Below are positions 10,766 to 22,589 of a stretch of DNA of 64,000 nucleotides, one piece after another. A program made the translations under genes and the position numbers. The notes under the pieces were generated by a model. The model did not search any database and was not told where the DNA came from. It saw only the letters and a program-made list of their open reading frames with translations. Every line of letters starts with the position of its first letter. Position 1 is the first letter of the stretch. Source of the DNA: Notolepis coatsorum (taxonomy: Eukaryota; Chordata; Actinopteri; Aulopiformes; Paralepididae); NCBI GenBank assembly GCA_963971535.1, contig OZ020585.1:21689958-21753957 (forward strand). Reading direction: 5' to 3'.

Positions 10766-11354
10766 GCGTATGTATACAGGATGGGATACAACACTCAGAA
10801 TAGGTCAAGGCAGAGCAGGTAAGGTTAGAAGCTGCAGGTCAGACAGAAGGCGGTTTGAAGATGTTCCATGGGACCGGTGGTGCTCATGTCCAGTATGAGG
10901 TAGAAGGTCACTGGAATGTCTATATCGATATATTCACTCAGAGAGACAGGGACAGGGGTTAAAAAATGCTCCCATGTCTGCAGAAAAGCAGGGTCTTAAG
11001 CGAGGATTTAGTCATTAGTAATGGACAGCGCTAGAATGATGATCCCAGCCGTTTGAATAACTCTATACGATATTATGAATGTATTCCTTCTTTTGTCATA
11101 TCTTGAAATACTGTACGGATAAGCAAAGTTTCACGAATAGTTGACAACTCTCCTATGAAAGAGGACCAAGGGATGGAGTAACAAAAATAAATAAATAGAA
11201 GAAAAATGTCTTAACATCTGATAAGCATTTTGGCTGATGTTAAATAAGAGTTATCTCTCAGAGTGGGTTATGTTCAGAGGTTACGTTCCAAATACATGTC
11301 AGTAGAAGTAGCTAAATATAAGAAGCTGCTGAGAACATTTCATTTCATCACATA
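10766..11354. other. Gene-free flank right of the nest
   Basis: I see no coding frame, TIR or repeat signature. The base composition is mixed and looks unique. Confidence 0.4.
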
Positions 11355-11826
11355 GTGTACTTCAGTGTTGTAGTACTTCAGTGTTGTAGTACTCCAGTGT
11401 TGTAATACTCCAGTGTTGTAGTACTCCAGTGTTGTAGTACTCCAGTGTTGTAGTACTTCAGTGTTGTAGTACTTCAGTATTGTAGTACTTCAGTGTTGTA
11501 GTACTTCAGTGTTGTAGTACTCCAGTGTTGTAGTACTCCAGTGTTGTAATACTCCAGTGTTGTAGTACTCCAGTGTTGTAGTACTCCAGTGTTGTAGTAC
11601 TTCAGTGTTGTAGTACTTCAGTGTTGTAGTACTTCAGTGTTGTAGTACTCCAGTGTTGTAGTACTTCAGTGTTGTAGTACTTCAGTGTTGTAGTACTCCA
11701 GTGTTGTAGTACTTCAGTGTTGTAGTACTCCAGTGTTGTAGTACTTCAGTGTTGTAGTACTTCAGTGTTGTAGTACTCCAGTGTTGTAGTACTTCAGTGT
11801 TGTAGTACTTCAGTGTTGTAGTATTT
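11355..11826. repeat. Minisatellite, 16-bp unit, about 29 copies
   Basis: The unit is TAGTACTTCAGTGTTG, with a common TTC/TCC variant and rare single-base changes. Variant order suggests blocks copied together. Confidence 0.95.
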
Positions 11827-13907
11827 CAGTCCGAGTCCTGGACTCCATGAGCTAGGGGCATCATAGTAAAATGCAGATTTACCCTGTTCCAAGCAAACTC
11901 GAGGGACCGTAAGGACCGTCCAGTCACTAGAACGGGTTCCATAGATACCAAAATTCCATTCCAGTAATGATGTAGTATAAGGAGGTAGCTTACCAGAGAG
12001 GGCCAACCAACCTTCTCATGAAGGACACAGTGATGAGATAGTAATGAAACTGAGGGCAGAGTGATATACAGAGTCCAAGGATTTAACCACATGTGGTCTC
12101 ATGGTTTGTGGTTCGAGGCTGACAGAGGGCTGGTGACGGAGAAGTGCCTGCCAGTACCCAGTGACCACGTACATAGAAACAGTACATTTGGTGACCCAAG
12201 AAGAAAATCGTACATGAATGTGGCCATTTTCACTCAGATATTACTTTTCTCTAGATGGCTTAACCCCGTGACATTATGTTCCATATTTGCTTCCCATCCT
12301 TTACAGCACCTTCATGACATGACTCATAGGACATACCTGAAAATGATTCACAATTTAAACCCATGCTTATTATGCAAGACTTCTAATTGCCATAGAATGC
12401 ATATTAGCGTCCTCCTTTCTACACGAGAAACCTTCATGGAAAACATAGAGCTGAAATACAATGGATTAAGTGTTACAATGGCGTATGAGTTATTAGACGG
12501 GTCTCTAATAACACATCACATCTCACCAAGCCAATTAGAAACGGTCACATCACGAACGTAGTTGTGATATTGATATAGGGAGTTAATGAGCTCATAGATG
12601 TATGCTCAAGTGAGGTCTCATCATGTCTTGTACCCCCCCGCCCCCCCCCCCCCCCCCACAGACTGGATTTGAGTTGTCTGCAGGACGTGCTGCCACGGCG
12701 AAGAAGAGGAGGGGCACCGATGTTTGCTGAAGGGTGGGAACGAGGGACTAGGACCATCGTACTAAATGCCATCACGTAGCAACCAAATGTTTCCTTGCGT
12801 GTTTGCTGCCGTGGCCGAGGGATAAACCGGGCGACCTCGCGGGTGACTCAATGTTGTGGAGAGAAGGCTTGGCCGCCTCTTCTCTTCACGCTGCTGCTTC
12901 ATGCTGGTGCCGAGTCCGCCGCTCCGCTGGAGAGATGCACCCTCTCACGGCTTTGCTCAAATAAATCCATTCTCTCATCAAATCTAGAGAGGAGGGGGGG
13001 GGGGGGGGGGAGCAACTACCTGTACACATACACAACACAGAGGATTCAATACCTCCACACACGTGAACAAACTCCTGACAGTAAACCTGACAACCGTTAT
13101 AGGGTATCAGTTGCTGGTACAATGGAAGGAAGTGCGTCACAAACGCGGCGTACCTAGAAACAAAGGAGAATGGAACGCGGCTCAGGCAAAGGCGAAAACA
13201 GAAGGAGAGAGAGGGAGAAAGAGGAGAGGGGGGGGGGGTGCTGGAGCGTGCAGTGGAAGAAGTGAACAAATAGCAGAGGAACTGGAGTGGTCGGGGGGGG
13301 ACTTGTGAGCGGAGGCACGGAGTGGGCCGACTTGGCCACCTGCAGCCTCGCCGCCGCCGAGTAAATAAGGACCCCCATCAATCGCTCTCCCTTCCGTGCT
13401 TACTGGACGTCCCTCACGTCACTTGTTTAAGATGTGGGAAAATAAGGAAAAAATAAACTCAAAGCGAGACCCAGTCAAAACAAAAGCTGGCTGATACACT
13501 AGGAACCAGCAGAGGAAGGCGCTGGACGCCTGACAGAACGGGCTCTATGTTCTGCAGTGTTGTTTTCCTCCTCGTTGGCCATAGACGGGTCAAATCAACG
13601 AGTGTTTCTCAGCTCCAGCGTGCATACAATGGGGTGAGTTTATCTCGGCCTGTCAACAAGGTCGTCCGTAGCGATTTACGAGAATGTCGGCTGGAGAGCG
13701 GACAGAGGGCCCTGGAGCCTGGAATGTTAATGGCTTTCGTTAAGGGAACCCAGTTGTGCTCTCGTCGCAGCTCCGCGCCTAAAGAAATACTGAGCCTTTT
13801 AAAGGCCTAAAGTATTACTACTTTAACTGAAGACAGCGTAGGCTACTCCTCTCACATCGGACGGGACGTGCTAGAAGGGTAGACCCGCAGCATAACACAA
13901 AACATGG
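11827..13907. other. Gene-free stretch with long C and G runs
   Basis: No recognisable gene. A 166-codon plus-strand frame at 12061-12561 has no family features and is probably chance. Homopolymer runs occur at about 12633-12657 (C, broken by one G) and 12987-13010 (G). Confidence 0.5.
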
Positions 13908-14440
13908 GATAGGACAGGAGACACAAGAGATTGTCTGATCCGTTGATATAAGGACTGACACAAGGTCTATGCATCCTCTTAAAAAACATGTGTGCTTTGA
14001 TATAAGGACTGACACTAGGTCTATGCACTCTTAAAAAACACGTGAATACTTTCATACAAAATGCTTCTGGAGCGTAACAGTAAGAAGCATTTTGTATGAA
14101 AGTATTCTGTACTTCTGTATGACAACTATTAAAGAAACTTGGATAGGACAGGAGACACAAGAGATTGTCTGATCCGTTGATATAAGGACTGACACAAGGT
14201 CTATGCATCCTCTTAAAAAACACGTGTGCTTTGATATAAGGACTGACACTAGGTCTATGCACTCTTAAAAAACATGTGTGCTTTGATATAAGGACTGACA
14301 CTAGGTCTATGCACGCTTAAAAAACATGTGTGCTTTGATATAAGGACTGACAGGTCTATGCACTCTTAAAAAACACGTGTGCTTTGATACAAGGACTGAC
14401 ACTAGGTCTATGCACACACACACTCACACACACACACATA
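13908..14440. repeat. Tandem array of about 50-bp units with a larger 234-bp duplication
   Basis: The unit contains gatataaggactgacac, (t)aggtctatgca and cttaaaaaaca(c/t)gtgtg. A block starting ggataggacaggag occurs at 13908 and again at 14142 (period 234), with a LINE 3'-tail fragment between the blocks. The array ends in CA-rich sequence near 14415. A stray piece (gatacaaggactgacacta) recurs near 15328. Confidence 0.85.
14045..14141 (+). mobile_element. 3'-tail fragment of the CR1/Rex1-like LINE, with a palindromic arm
   Basis: Bases 14069-14141 (gagcgtaacagtaagaagc...actattaaagaaacttg) match, in opposite orientation, the 3' end of the LINE at 36747-39388. In front of it, 14045-14067 is the reverse complement of part of the same tail, so the fragment folds back on itself. 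This looks like a heavily 5'-truncated, partly inverted insertion caught inside the tandem array. Confidence 0.75.
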
Positions 14441-15598
14441 CATACAAATGACACAACCTGGCTTCAAATTGTATCGCTAACACACCCATATGTATTATAT
14501 TTATAACACATCTTTTAGTTTTACGTAAGGTTTGAGCCTTTGAAAGGTTTGTTTACATTTGTAGCCTAGCGCTTGTAAACAACAAAGTAAAAACAGACCC
14601 ATTTTTCAGAGTCTAAATTGACATGGCCAAATACATTCTGGTTTGGGACTTTAAGCGCATCGCAGGGGAAAAAACTAAAAGCAAATGAGAGAGAGAAATG
14701 AACTTGTTTTTATCAAACCTCTGTGCTGCTGAAGTTCCAGTTCAGTACCAAAGGGCAGTTCTACCAGGAAGCCCTTCCGCGCGGGGCAGGAGTGTGAGGA
14801 ATTCACACGTCCTTGGAACTTCCACGGGATGCTCTTTGCTGATTAGCATCGTTGGCACCGCCGTTAAGATGTAAAGCCTGCGTTGTTGTTGTCAGTGTTG
14901 TTGAACACGAAGTGCACGACGTTACATATCGTGTTCCACCAGTATCTGCCTGGAGGAGCTCCAAGGCTAATCTTCAGTGTGTGGAACGTGGTCCCTGTTG
15001 TTCTACCTTGATTTATCTGCGCCTTTGATGGTGTCCTCGGAGGTAAGTGTGCGGTGCGTTGGAATGGAGGGAACAGATAACACAGGCACTCACTGCTGCT
15101 GAGTGTTTAGAACAGGGCCCCTGCTGCAACCTCTGAACCCTTAGACTGGGTGTCATTCAAGACCAAGTTCCCAACATTCTATCTTTTTATAGTTGTAAAA
15201 GAAAGCACAAATATGTGTGTGGGGGGGGGGGAATTGGGTAGCTCCATCACCAAGAATGAAAGAAAACAAAAACAATGTATGAATGGGGAACATATTTTCA
15301 ATCTTTACTTGAGTGACTGAGCTCTTGATACAAGGACTGACACTAGACGCTTGGTGAATATGATGAAGGTAAACATTAGCTGTATCTTGTGGCAACAACA
15401 GGTTTTGTTTACGTCGATCATTTTGACGCCTATTTTCTGTTCCAAACAGCTCATTTTACATCGACCCAAAAACAAACTGTTGTACTGGTGTGTCAATTTA
15501 TATGGTCAAAAGGTTGTAGGTGAGGTCCGTTTTGGGAGGGAAGGGGGGGTTCGGGTGAATATAAATATAGAGTAATATAGAGAGGAGAGAAGGAAGGA
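14441..15598. other. Gene-free stretch
   Basis: I see no gene. It holds a short G run near 15221-15231 and is otherwise unique-looking. Confidence 0.4.
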
Positions 15599-15683
15599 TA
15601 GTGGAGGAGGAGGAGGAGGAGGAGGAGGAGGAGGAGGAGGAGGAGGAGGAGGAGGAGGAGGAGGAGGAGGAGGAGGAGGAGGG
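15599..15683. repeat. (GGA)n trinucleotide microsatellite, about 26 copies
   Basis: Near-perfect GGA repeat ending in a G run. It gives spurious open frames on both strands (poly-Leu and poly-Pro on the minus strand). Confidence 0.95.
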
Positions 15684-16011
15684 GGGTCCTTGTTCCTGAG
15701 GTCTCCTCCTCCGGTGCGTCCATTCCTTCCGGCTGGATGGAGGCCTAACACGAGTGTGGAAAAGTGGAAAATTTAATTAGGCTGCCAAGGGGGGTTTGTG
15801 TCACTTGGCACGAGCCAACCCCCCACATACATACACACACACACACAGCCCCCCGCCCTCCCCCACCTACTACCACAATCACTGCCATCTCCACCTACCC
15901 TCCACTCTTACTTCATCTGCTGCAGCAGCAACCCACCCCTGTGTTTTCCTCACAGTCCTTGAGGGCACGACCCACTGGGCTGGAGGGTCAGAGAGAGGTC
16001 AACAGTTTTAC

Positions 16012-16868
16012 CGCTGTGTGGCGGGTGTAGTACTGCTGTGTGGTGGGTGTAGTACTGCTTTGTGGTGGGTGTAGTACTGCTATGTGGTGGGTGTAGTACT
16101 ACTGTGTGGTGGGTGTAGTACTGCTGTGTGGTGGGTGTAGTACCGCTGTGTGGTGGGTGTAGTACTGCTGTGTGGTGGGTGTAGTACTGCTGTGTGGTGG
16201 GTGTAGTACTACTGTGTGGTGGGTGTAGTACTGTGTGGTGGGTGTAGTACTGCCGTGTGGTGGGTGTAGTACTGCTGTGTGGTGGGTGTTGTACTGATGT
16301 GTGGTGGGTGTAGTACTGCTGTGTGGTGGGTGTAGTACTGCTGTGTGGTGGGTGTAGTACTGCTGTGTGGTGGGTGTAGTACTGATGTGTGGTGGGTGTA
16401 GTACTGCTGTGTGGTGGGTGTAGTACTGATGTGTGGTGGGTGTAGTACCGCTGTGTGGTGGGTGTAGTACTGCTTTGTGGTGGGTGTAGTACTGCTTTGT
16501 GGTGGGTGTAGTACTGCTTTGTGGTGGGTGTAGTACTGCTTTGTGGTGGGTGTAGTACTGCTTTGTGGTGGGTGTAGTACTGCTGTGTGGTGGGTGTAGT
16601 ACTGCTGTGTGGTGGGTGTAGTACTGCTTTGTGGTGGGTGTAGTACTACCGTGTGGTGGGTGTAGTACTGCTTTGTGGTGGGTGTAGTACCGCTGTGTGG
16701 TGGGTGTAGTACTGCTGTGTGGTGGGTGTAGTACTGCTTTGTGGTGGGTGTAGTACTGATGTGTGGTGGGTGTAGTACTGCTTTGTGGTGGGTGTAGTAC
16801 TGCTATGTGGTGGGTGTAGTACTGCTGTGTGGTGGGTGTAGTACTGCTTTGTGGTGGGTGTTGTAGTA
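16012..16868. repeat. Minisatellite, 22-bp unit, about 39 copies
   Basis: The unit is TGTGTGGTGGGTGTAGTACTGC, with variants at the base after ctg (ctgctgtg, ctgctttg, ctgatgtg) and one shortened unit near 16229. It keeps long frames open on the minus strand only because of the repeat. Confidence 0.95.
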
Positions 16869-17701
16869 CTTTGCGACAGAAGCCTGAGCATTGGTCATAG
16901 ACGCTGTTGAGAAACATACTGTAGTCTTTTTATCAGAAAAACACAGAAAGCGGAGAGAGGAGAAAATGGTTGTATGAATTACAATGACGCGCCCGTACGC
17001 AGATGTTTGCATACGTGCACAAAAAAAAACCATTAGGCTGAGTGGTGGTAGACCTTTTCAATAGCCTTCCGTTGCAATTCCGTTGCTAGTGTATTTCATG
17101 TCAGCAATTGTATTAACAAATATTGCGACAGGAAATACAAAGAGGCCTATTTAGAATTCTGATTATTATAAATGGCCTCAACATATGAGAGATATGACAT
17201 GTATGCGCCACTCTCTCCTAAAGCAGGACATTAGAGAGAGAACCCTCATATGAAGAAAAGTTTTCTTTTCATAAAGACCATGTTATGGTAATGAAAAAAA
17301 TAACACAACAATGCTAAAAACAGAAGCCAAAAATATAGTCTCGAGTGTGCATGCCCCACATCACAACCACTCAGGCTCGAGGGCAGGCAAAGGTTTACCC
17401 CCATCATTACCATCGTCAGGGTAAAACATGGCCGACATTTGTTTATTCTTTCAACATCCAACGCATGGATATTCATATTTATGTTTTGGGGAGTGGGGTG
17501 TGGGTGTGTGTGTGTGTGTGTGTGTGTGTGGTGGGGGGTCTTGTCACATTACATGTACCTGTCTGTGTGTGTGTCTCCAGTAGAGACTGTCATCCCACCT
17601 GACGGGTCTATCAGTGTCTGTGGACGATCAGGACACTTCCCTCAGGCTGACAGGCTGAACTGACAACATAGGAATCCAGACTGACAGCTCCTCAGGTAGC
17701 T
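16869..17701. other. Gene-free stretch with a short GT microsatellite
   Basis: No gene recognised. GT-rich sequence lies at about 17504-17531 and 17561-17574. Confidence 0.4.
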
Positions 17702-18358
17702 GGCTAAGAGGGAGAGGAGAGGAGGATGAGAGAAGAGAAGAGGCAGATGAGAGGAGGAGGCAGAGGAGAGAGGCAGAGGAGAGACAGAGGAGAGGAGAGA
17801 GGAGATGAGAGGCAGAGGAGAGAAGAGGAGAGGCAGAGGAGAGGAGAGACAGAGGAGAGATGAGAGGCAGAGCGGAGGAGAGGCAGAGGAGAGAAGAGGA
17901 GAGGTAGAGGAGAGGCAGAGGAGAGAAGAGGAGAGGCAGATGAGAGGAGAGATAGAGGGGAGAGAAGAGAGGCAGAGGAGGCAGATGAGAGCGGAGGAGA
18001 GGAGATACAGAGGAGAAGAGAGATGAGAGGAGAGAGGCAGAGAAGAGACAGAGGAGAGAGGCAGAGGAGAGAAAGAGGAGAGGAGATACAGAGGAGAGGA
18101 GAGATGAGAGGAGAGAGGCAGAGAAGAGACAGAGGAGAGAGGCAGAGGAGAGATAGAGGAGAGGAGAGAGGCAGAGGAGAGGAGATACAGAGGAGAGATG
18201 AGAGCAGAGAGGCAGAGGAGAGATAGAGGAGAGAGGCAGAGGAGAGGCAGAGGAGAGGCAGAGAAGAGACAGAGGAGAGGCAGAGGAGAGGAGAGAGGCA
18301 GAGAAGAGACAGAGGAGAGAGGCAGCGAAGAGAGAAGAGAGAGGCAGAGGAGAGAAGA
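17702..18358. repeat. Purine-only imperfect tandem array (about 660 bp)
   Basis: The plus strand is almost entirely A and G, built from agaggagag, aggcagagga and gagatacagagg modules. Almost every C sits in aggcag or acag. The strand asymmetry is extreme. Long Ser/Leu-rich minus-strand frames through it are repeat artefacts. Confidence 0.9.
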
Positions 18359-20489
18359 GAAATCTGGGGGGTGAGAGGGGAGATGGGGGGGGGGTAGGAA
18401 ATTACTGACAATAGGAGTTAAAATCAATAAATCCACTCCAGAAACCTTTCTTGGATGCTGGTTGACATAAAACACATCACTAACGGTGCACAAGTGTGGG
18501 AATGTCTACACATGTCTACACTCTGCCGCTTTAAATCAAGCAATAACGAGATCCTGAGATACTATTTAATTTCAAAAAGATTATTGCCAAACATCACCTT
18601 GAGACGAAACCCTGCCAAGAAAACTGAAAAGCGCCAATTTGAGGATATTTAAGCAAATTGGGCCTCTTCTGCTGCTAAGATCAAGCACACTGGGCCAACG
18701 GCAAATTGGTTACTAAATAGCAGTGGAACAAATTTCATTCCTCTATTCCAGATAAAACAAGCAGGAAACCGTGCCGACCCACAGCGCTACCTGCACACGT
18801 GTCTGACAAAATGTCCCTGCCAGTGAGTGAGTGGTTGAGTGAGTGAGTGAGTGGGTGGGTGTGTGGGTGAGTGAGTGATTGAGTGATCCCAATTTTCTAT
18901 GCATAGCCCCCGGCGACAGTCCTGTGCACCGTGGGGTAGAAAAACACACGAAGGATGTGCTTTGGTTAACCCGTGACAGGTTTAAATCAAAATGTTTGTG
19001 ATCACAGCCCAGAGGAATATAAGAAAAGAGCCCCCCCCCCCCCCCCCCCCCCGAAACAAAAATGGGTCTTTATCTTGTCAAAAGCGATCGGAAACAAGCC
19101 CATCCAAGAAACATCTAAACAACGTGAGGGGGAGACGGCGACAAAAAGCCTAACCTACAAGCTTCACAGCAAGGACGACTCGTTTGAGAGGCTTAGTCAC
19201 GCTCTCCTGGCTTCCCGTGTATGAGGAGTAATTAGCAATTAACAATCAGGGTTTAAACAAGATCCAGTTATTATCTGTACGTGGGGAAGGGGAGAAGGGG
19301 GGGGGGGTTTGCCGGTTTGACGGGGAGGGAGCGTTTAGAATCCCCTCTCCGACTTGAGTTTGATAAAAAAGGAAAAAAATAAAGAGAAAAAGAAGTGAGG
19401 GGAGAGAAGGACAGGAGCAGTAATTCTCTCATTTTCATGACATCTCTGGGCCATTTTTTTCTCCCTCAAATTCCCAGATCAAACAGGCTGCAACAAAAGG
19501 CCCCAAATCCCCCCTACTCTCTCTTTCCAAAATTAGTTAAGCCTCTCAGCTCCATCATCCTCAACATGGCTCGCGTCAACAAGCCGATGCTACATACTCC
19601 TAGCAAATGCTGCATAGCCTCTGAAATCCCCCCCCACCCATCTCCCCTCATGCACTCCTCTTCAACACCCCCCCTCCCACACAGAAGATGGGGAGAAAAA
19701 TAAAATAAAAAAATCCTTCCCATATTTCACTCTGAATTTATACTTTGCCGACAAAACACAAAGTACCCCGCAGTGTTTTTGCGATTTCCCGCCCTCCTTT
19801 CAGTTCACTGTGTTGTTTTGTCTCATCCAGGGGAATGTGTTAAGTCAAAAGGCTGATTTACCCAAAGAAAAAGACAAACGACTTGCGACTTGGACACAGC
19901 AATGGGAGGGAAAAGTAAACAATCTTGAAGGCGTCCGTCCGTCCGCCGTCGCCGCCCTCTTGACATATTCAGGCCTTTCAGGTGATAACAGCTACTGGCC
20001 CGTCTGTTTACCGTCTCTGGGGCGTCAGCCGTCAGGTGATGATTCGTCTCGGCGGGAGGGAATTTCAAACATTCTCTTACTTTTTCACCTTCTTCGGTTT
20101 TGTCTTTCTTTCCCTCATAGCTCAGTCGAGGCTGAGGCCTCAGCTCAACTGTCGACAGGTACATTTCTGCTGGGAAAACGTACCCGCCATTAGCCCCGCT
20201 TCTGGCAGGCAGGTGAAAGCTGCCTGGTGTGAGTGATGCAAGAAATTCATTAATTTGCCAAGGGGTTAGGTGCTGCCGCTCAGCTTCAAGTGATCCTGTT
20301 TCACACACCTGTCAGTTCTCTCACCATCTGGCAGGTCCTTTACTGCCTCAGAGCAAACCGCTTACAAGGTTGTCACCGGAGCACTTAATCTAATGCCAAT
20401 ATTGCCGTTGCTAACTCACCAACCTTGAGTTGGGGACACCTGGGAAACGTCTAGGTTCTCTCTCAGCAGCATCTAGACCACGACTTCCC
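18359..20489. other. Gene-free stretch, possible conserved noncoding DNA
   Basis: No coding exon recognised. (GTGA)n-like sequence lies at 18824-18890, a C run at 19030-19052 and a G run near 19300. Bases 19810-20420 are free of obvious repeats and contain AT-rich homeodomain-like motifs (aattcattaattt) in otherwise complex sequence, a look typical of vertebrate conserved noncoding elements. That is an impression only. Confidence 0.3.
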
Positions 20490-20930
20490 CGGGCCCTCCT
20501 GAAAAAAAGGTCCTATGTTCCCCTTGTTCCCCCTCCCAAAATTTTTTCCGATATCTCCCTTCCAAAAAAGGGTCCTATGTTCCCCTTGTTCCTCCTACTG
20601 TTTAATTACAGTCTCGTTGAAGAAATAGATGTCGCATATTTTCTGTATGAATATTAGATTTTCTATAATTATATATTTTGCCTATATTTCTGCCACACTC
20701 TCACACAACTCTGTCACTGTGTTCTTTTAGGAATAGAATAGTTTATGGCAAACCATTTGGATGCTTCTAATATCGCTCAAATTTACTTTGATTTAGTAGT
20801 TAATACGCTTGAAAATCGTATCGAAACAGGGATCTAGAAGCCTTTTTCGGGACCTGGGAACATACAGTAGGACCCTTTTTTCGGGAGCGGGGAACATAGA
20901 ACCCGGGGAACATAGGTAGGCTCCCCTTCC
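20490..20930. repeat. Decayed repeat with opposed ctatgttcccc motifs
   Basis: The motif tcctatgttccccttgttcc occurs twice on the left (about 20511 and 20572). Reverse-orientation ggggaacata motifs lie on the right (about 20890-20912), around an A/T-rich core. This suggests a small inverted-repeat element. Termini and target duplication were not found. Confidence 0.4.
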
Positions 20931-20935
20931 GGCCT

Positions 20936-22431
20936 TCTGGCTTTCAGTCATTACCTTGGTGGGTTTGGCGAGCATAGCAGTAGCCACCAACAGCAAGAAG
21001 TCTAGGGAGAAGGGCGAACAGGAATAATTTCTCTCACATCAAAACACACAATGGAAAGGGACATTGTTGGTCCAACAAATTGGTCAAAGCTTGCTGAACC
21101 GCAGATTCAGCCTCCGTGAGAATGGCCACTGCGTTCTCCGCGATCATTACAGAAACCATCTCATGGTTTCGGCAAAGGGTAAACTCAGCCCAAATAACCG
21201 CACAAAATGTGTGCACCGTTTTAATCATCCCCTGGTCTACAGATCCCAAGCTAATTATTGCAGCCTGTAATTATTCCGTCCAACTGCCATTGAGATCTGT
21301 TAAACACAACTGGATTAGTGGATTTGGAGTATTAGCGCAGAGAGTTGGCAGACCTCAGACCTGTGAATCAGGGGTTGTGTGAGACATCTTCAAAAGGTAC
21401 CTTGAGAAGCACCTTCACAGGATCATTACACCGGTTAAATCCACGTTAAGTTGCTTAAAAGCGTGTGTAGAGGTTACCCATGTTTTGGGGCCGCAGGCAC
21501 TTCAGAGGGAGGTCGCCTGCGATACGTGTGACTTAAGTCTCGCAAATGTGACACATGGTTTAAGGCAACTCAGACGGAATTGTTTATGACAGACTTAAAA
21601 GGCTCATTTCAACGACTGAATTCAACTTAAGGTAGGAATGGATTTACACTAACAGACAATGTAAGTTTATGTGCGTATCACACTCACTCTAATGTCACGG
21701 TTCGTAGTAAAGGAAACCATTTAAACTGGTTAAACTGATTCAGGATAGTTAGGATTCAGAGGAGCCACAAAATATTTCTAAATCTAGATAGGGCATGATC
21801 GAAAGTCTATTTCTGTATCCTCAGTGCAAAGTCATGTTGTCTTACTTGACTGTCAAGTTAAACCACTTCTCTCCCACTGTTCATGTGGCCCGGGTTATAG
21901 ATGGATTGAAACCTTTATTTATACTCAGGTGAGCTGAGGTGAGGCCACCTCATTTACAGAACTGCTGGGTGTACAACAAGATAAAACAACAAAACAATGT
22001 GCAGTGCAATCAGTTCATATAGTATAGATGCTACCCTCTTCTCTCCCCATCCTCTGAACCCATCCCTCCCTTCCCCCAGAGGAGCGCCTGGGCTCGTCCC
22101 GCGGGGGAGACATGTTTTGAAAGCGGGTTGGCAAAGGTTAGCGCAAGAAGCACGGAGCGGGGCGGTGAGAAAAAGACTAAAAGAATCTTGCTTTTGAAAT
22201 TATTTTATTAAAAGCCCTGATGCTATTAAATGCCCCAGATACATTCAGCCTATAGTTCTCAATTAAACTTGACAGTTGCTGCATTACCAACAATAAAGAT
22301 AGCAAAGGGCCGGGCCTCGGGCTAGGAAGGACCCCTAACTATGACCCTCATGTTTAATGATGAAAACAAGCGAGCACACACTCCCTCTCCTCCTCGCTCA
22401 GACACAAATGCATGCATGCGAACGTGCGTGT

Positions 22432-22475
<44 letters not shown>

Positions 22476-22589
22476 CGGGTCCTTCTAACTCGCTCTCAAA
22501 AACTGCCATTTTAGTGTACATTTAGGGTTTTTCACCAAAGCATAATTTCGTACCCAAGATTGACACGTAAATTAACACTCGTCGAATCC
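20936..22589. other. Gene-free flank downstream of babam2
   Basis: No gene recognised. Bases 22190-22330 are AT-rich, low-repeat sequence that could be conserved noncoding DNA. A CA microsatellite lies at 22434-22471. Confidence 0.35.

Noticed and set aside
887-10770. TGTAACGG... followed by a TATA-like tatataag looked like a Ty3/gypsy LTR start
   Set aside because: The same terminal bases recur inverted at 10735-10763 and the TATA-like word is the hAT target duplication, so a TIR element explains it better than an LTR.
12061-12561. 166-codon plus-strand frame in a gene-free region
   Set aside because: No recognisable domain, composition unlike protein, no splice or homology support; probably chance.
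16099-16917. 272-codon minus-strand His/Thr-rich repeat protein
   Set aside because: It is only the 22-bp minisatellite read in an open frame.
17642-18493. Ser/Leu-rich minus-strand frames of 235-283 codons
   Set aside because: Artefact of the purine-only array; no non-repeat coding sequence.
1-22589. Search for FOSL2 exons downstream of babam2, as expected from mammalian gene order
   Set aside because: No bZIP or other FOSL2-like coding segment recognised in any frame; the gene may lie left of the window or elsewhere.
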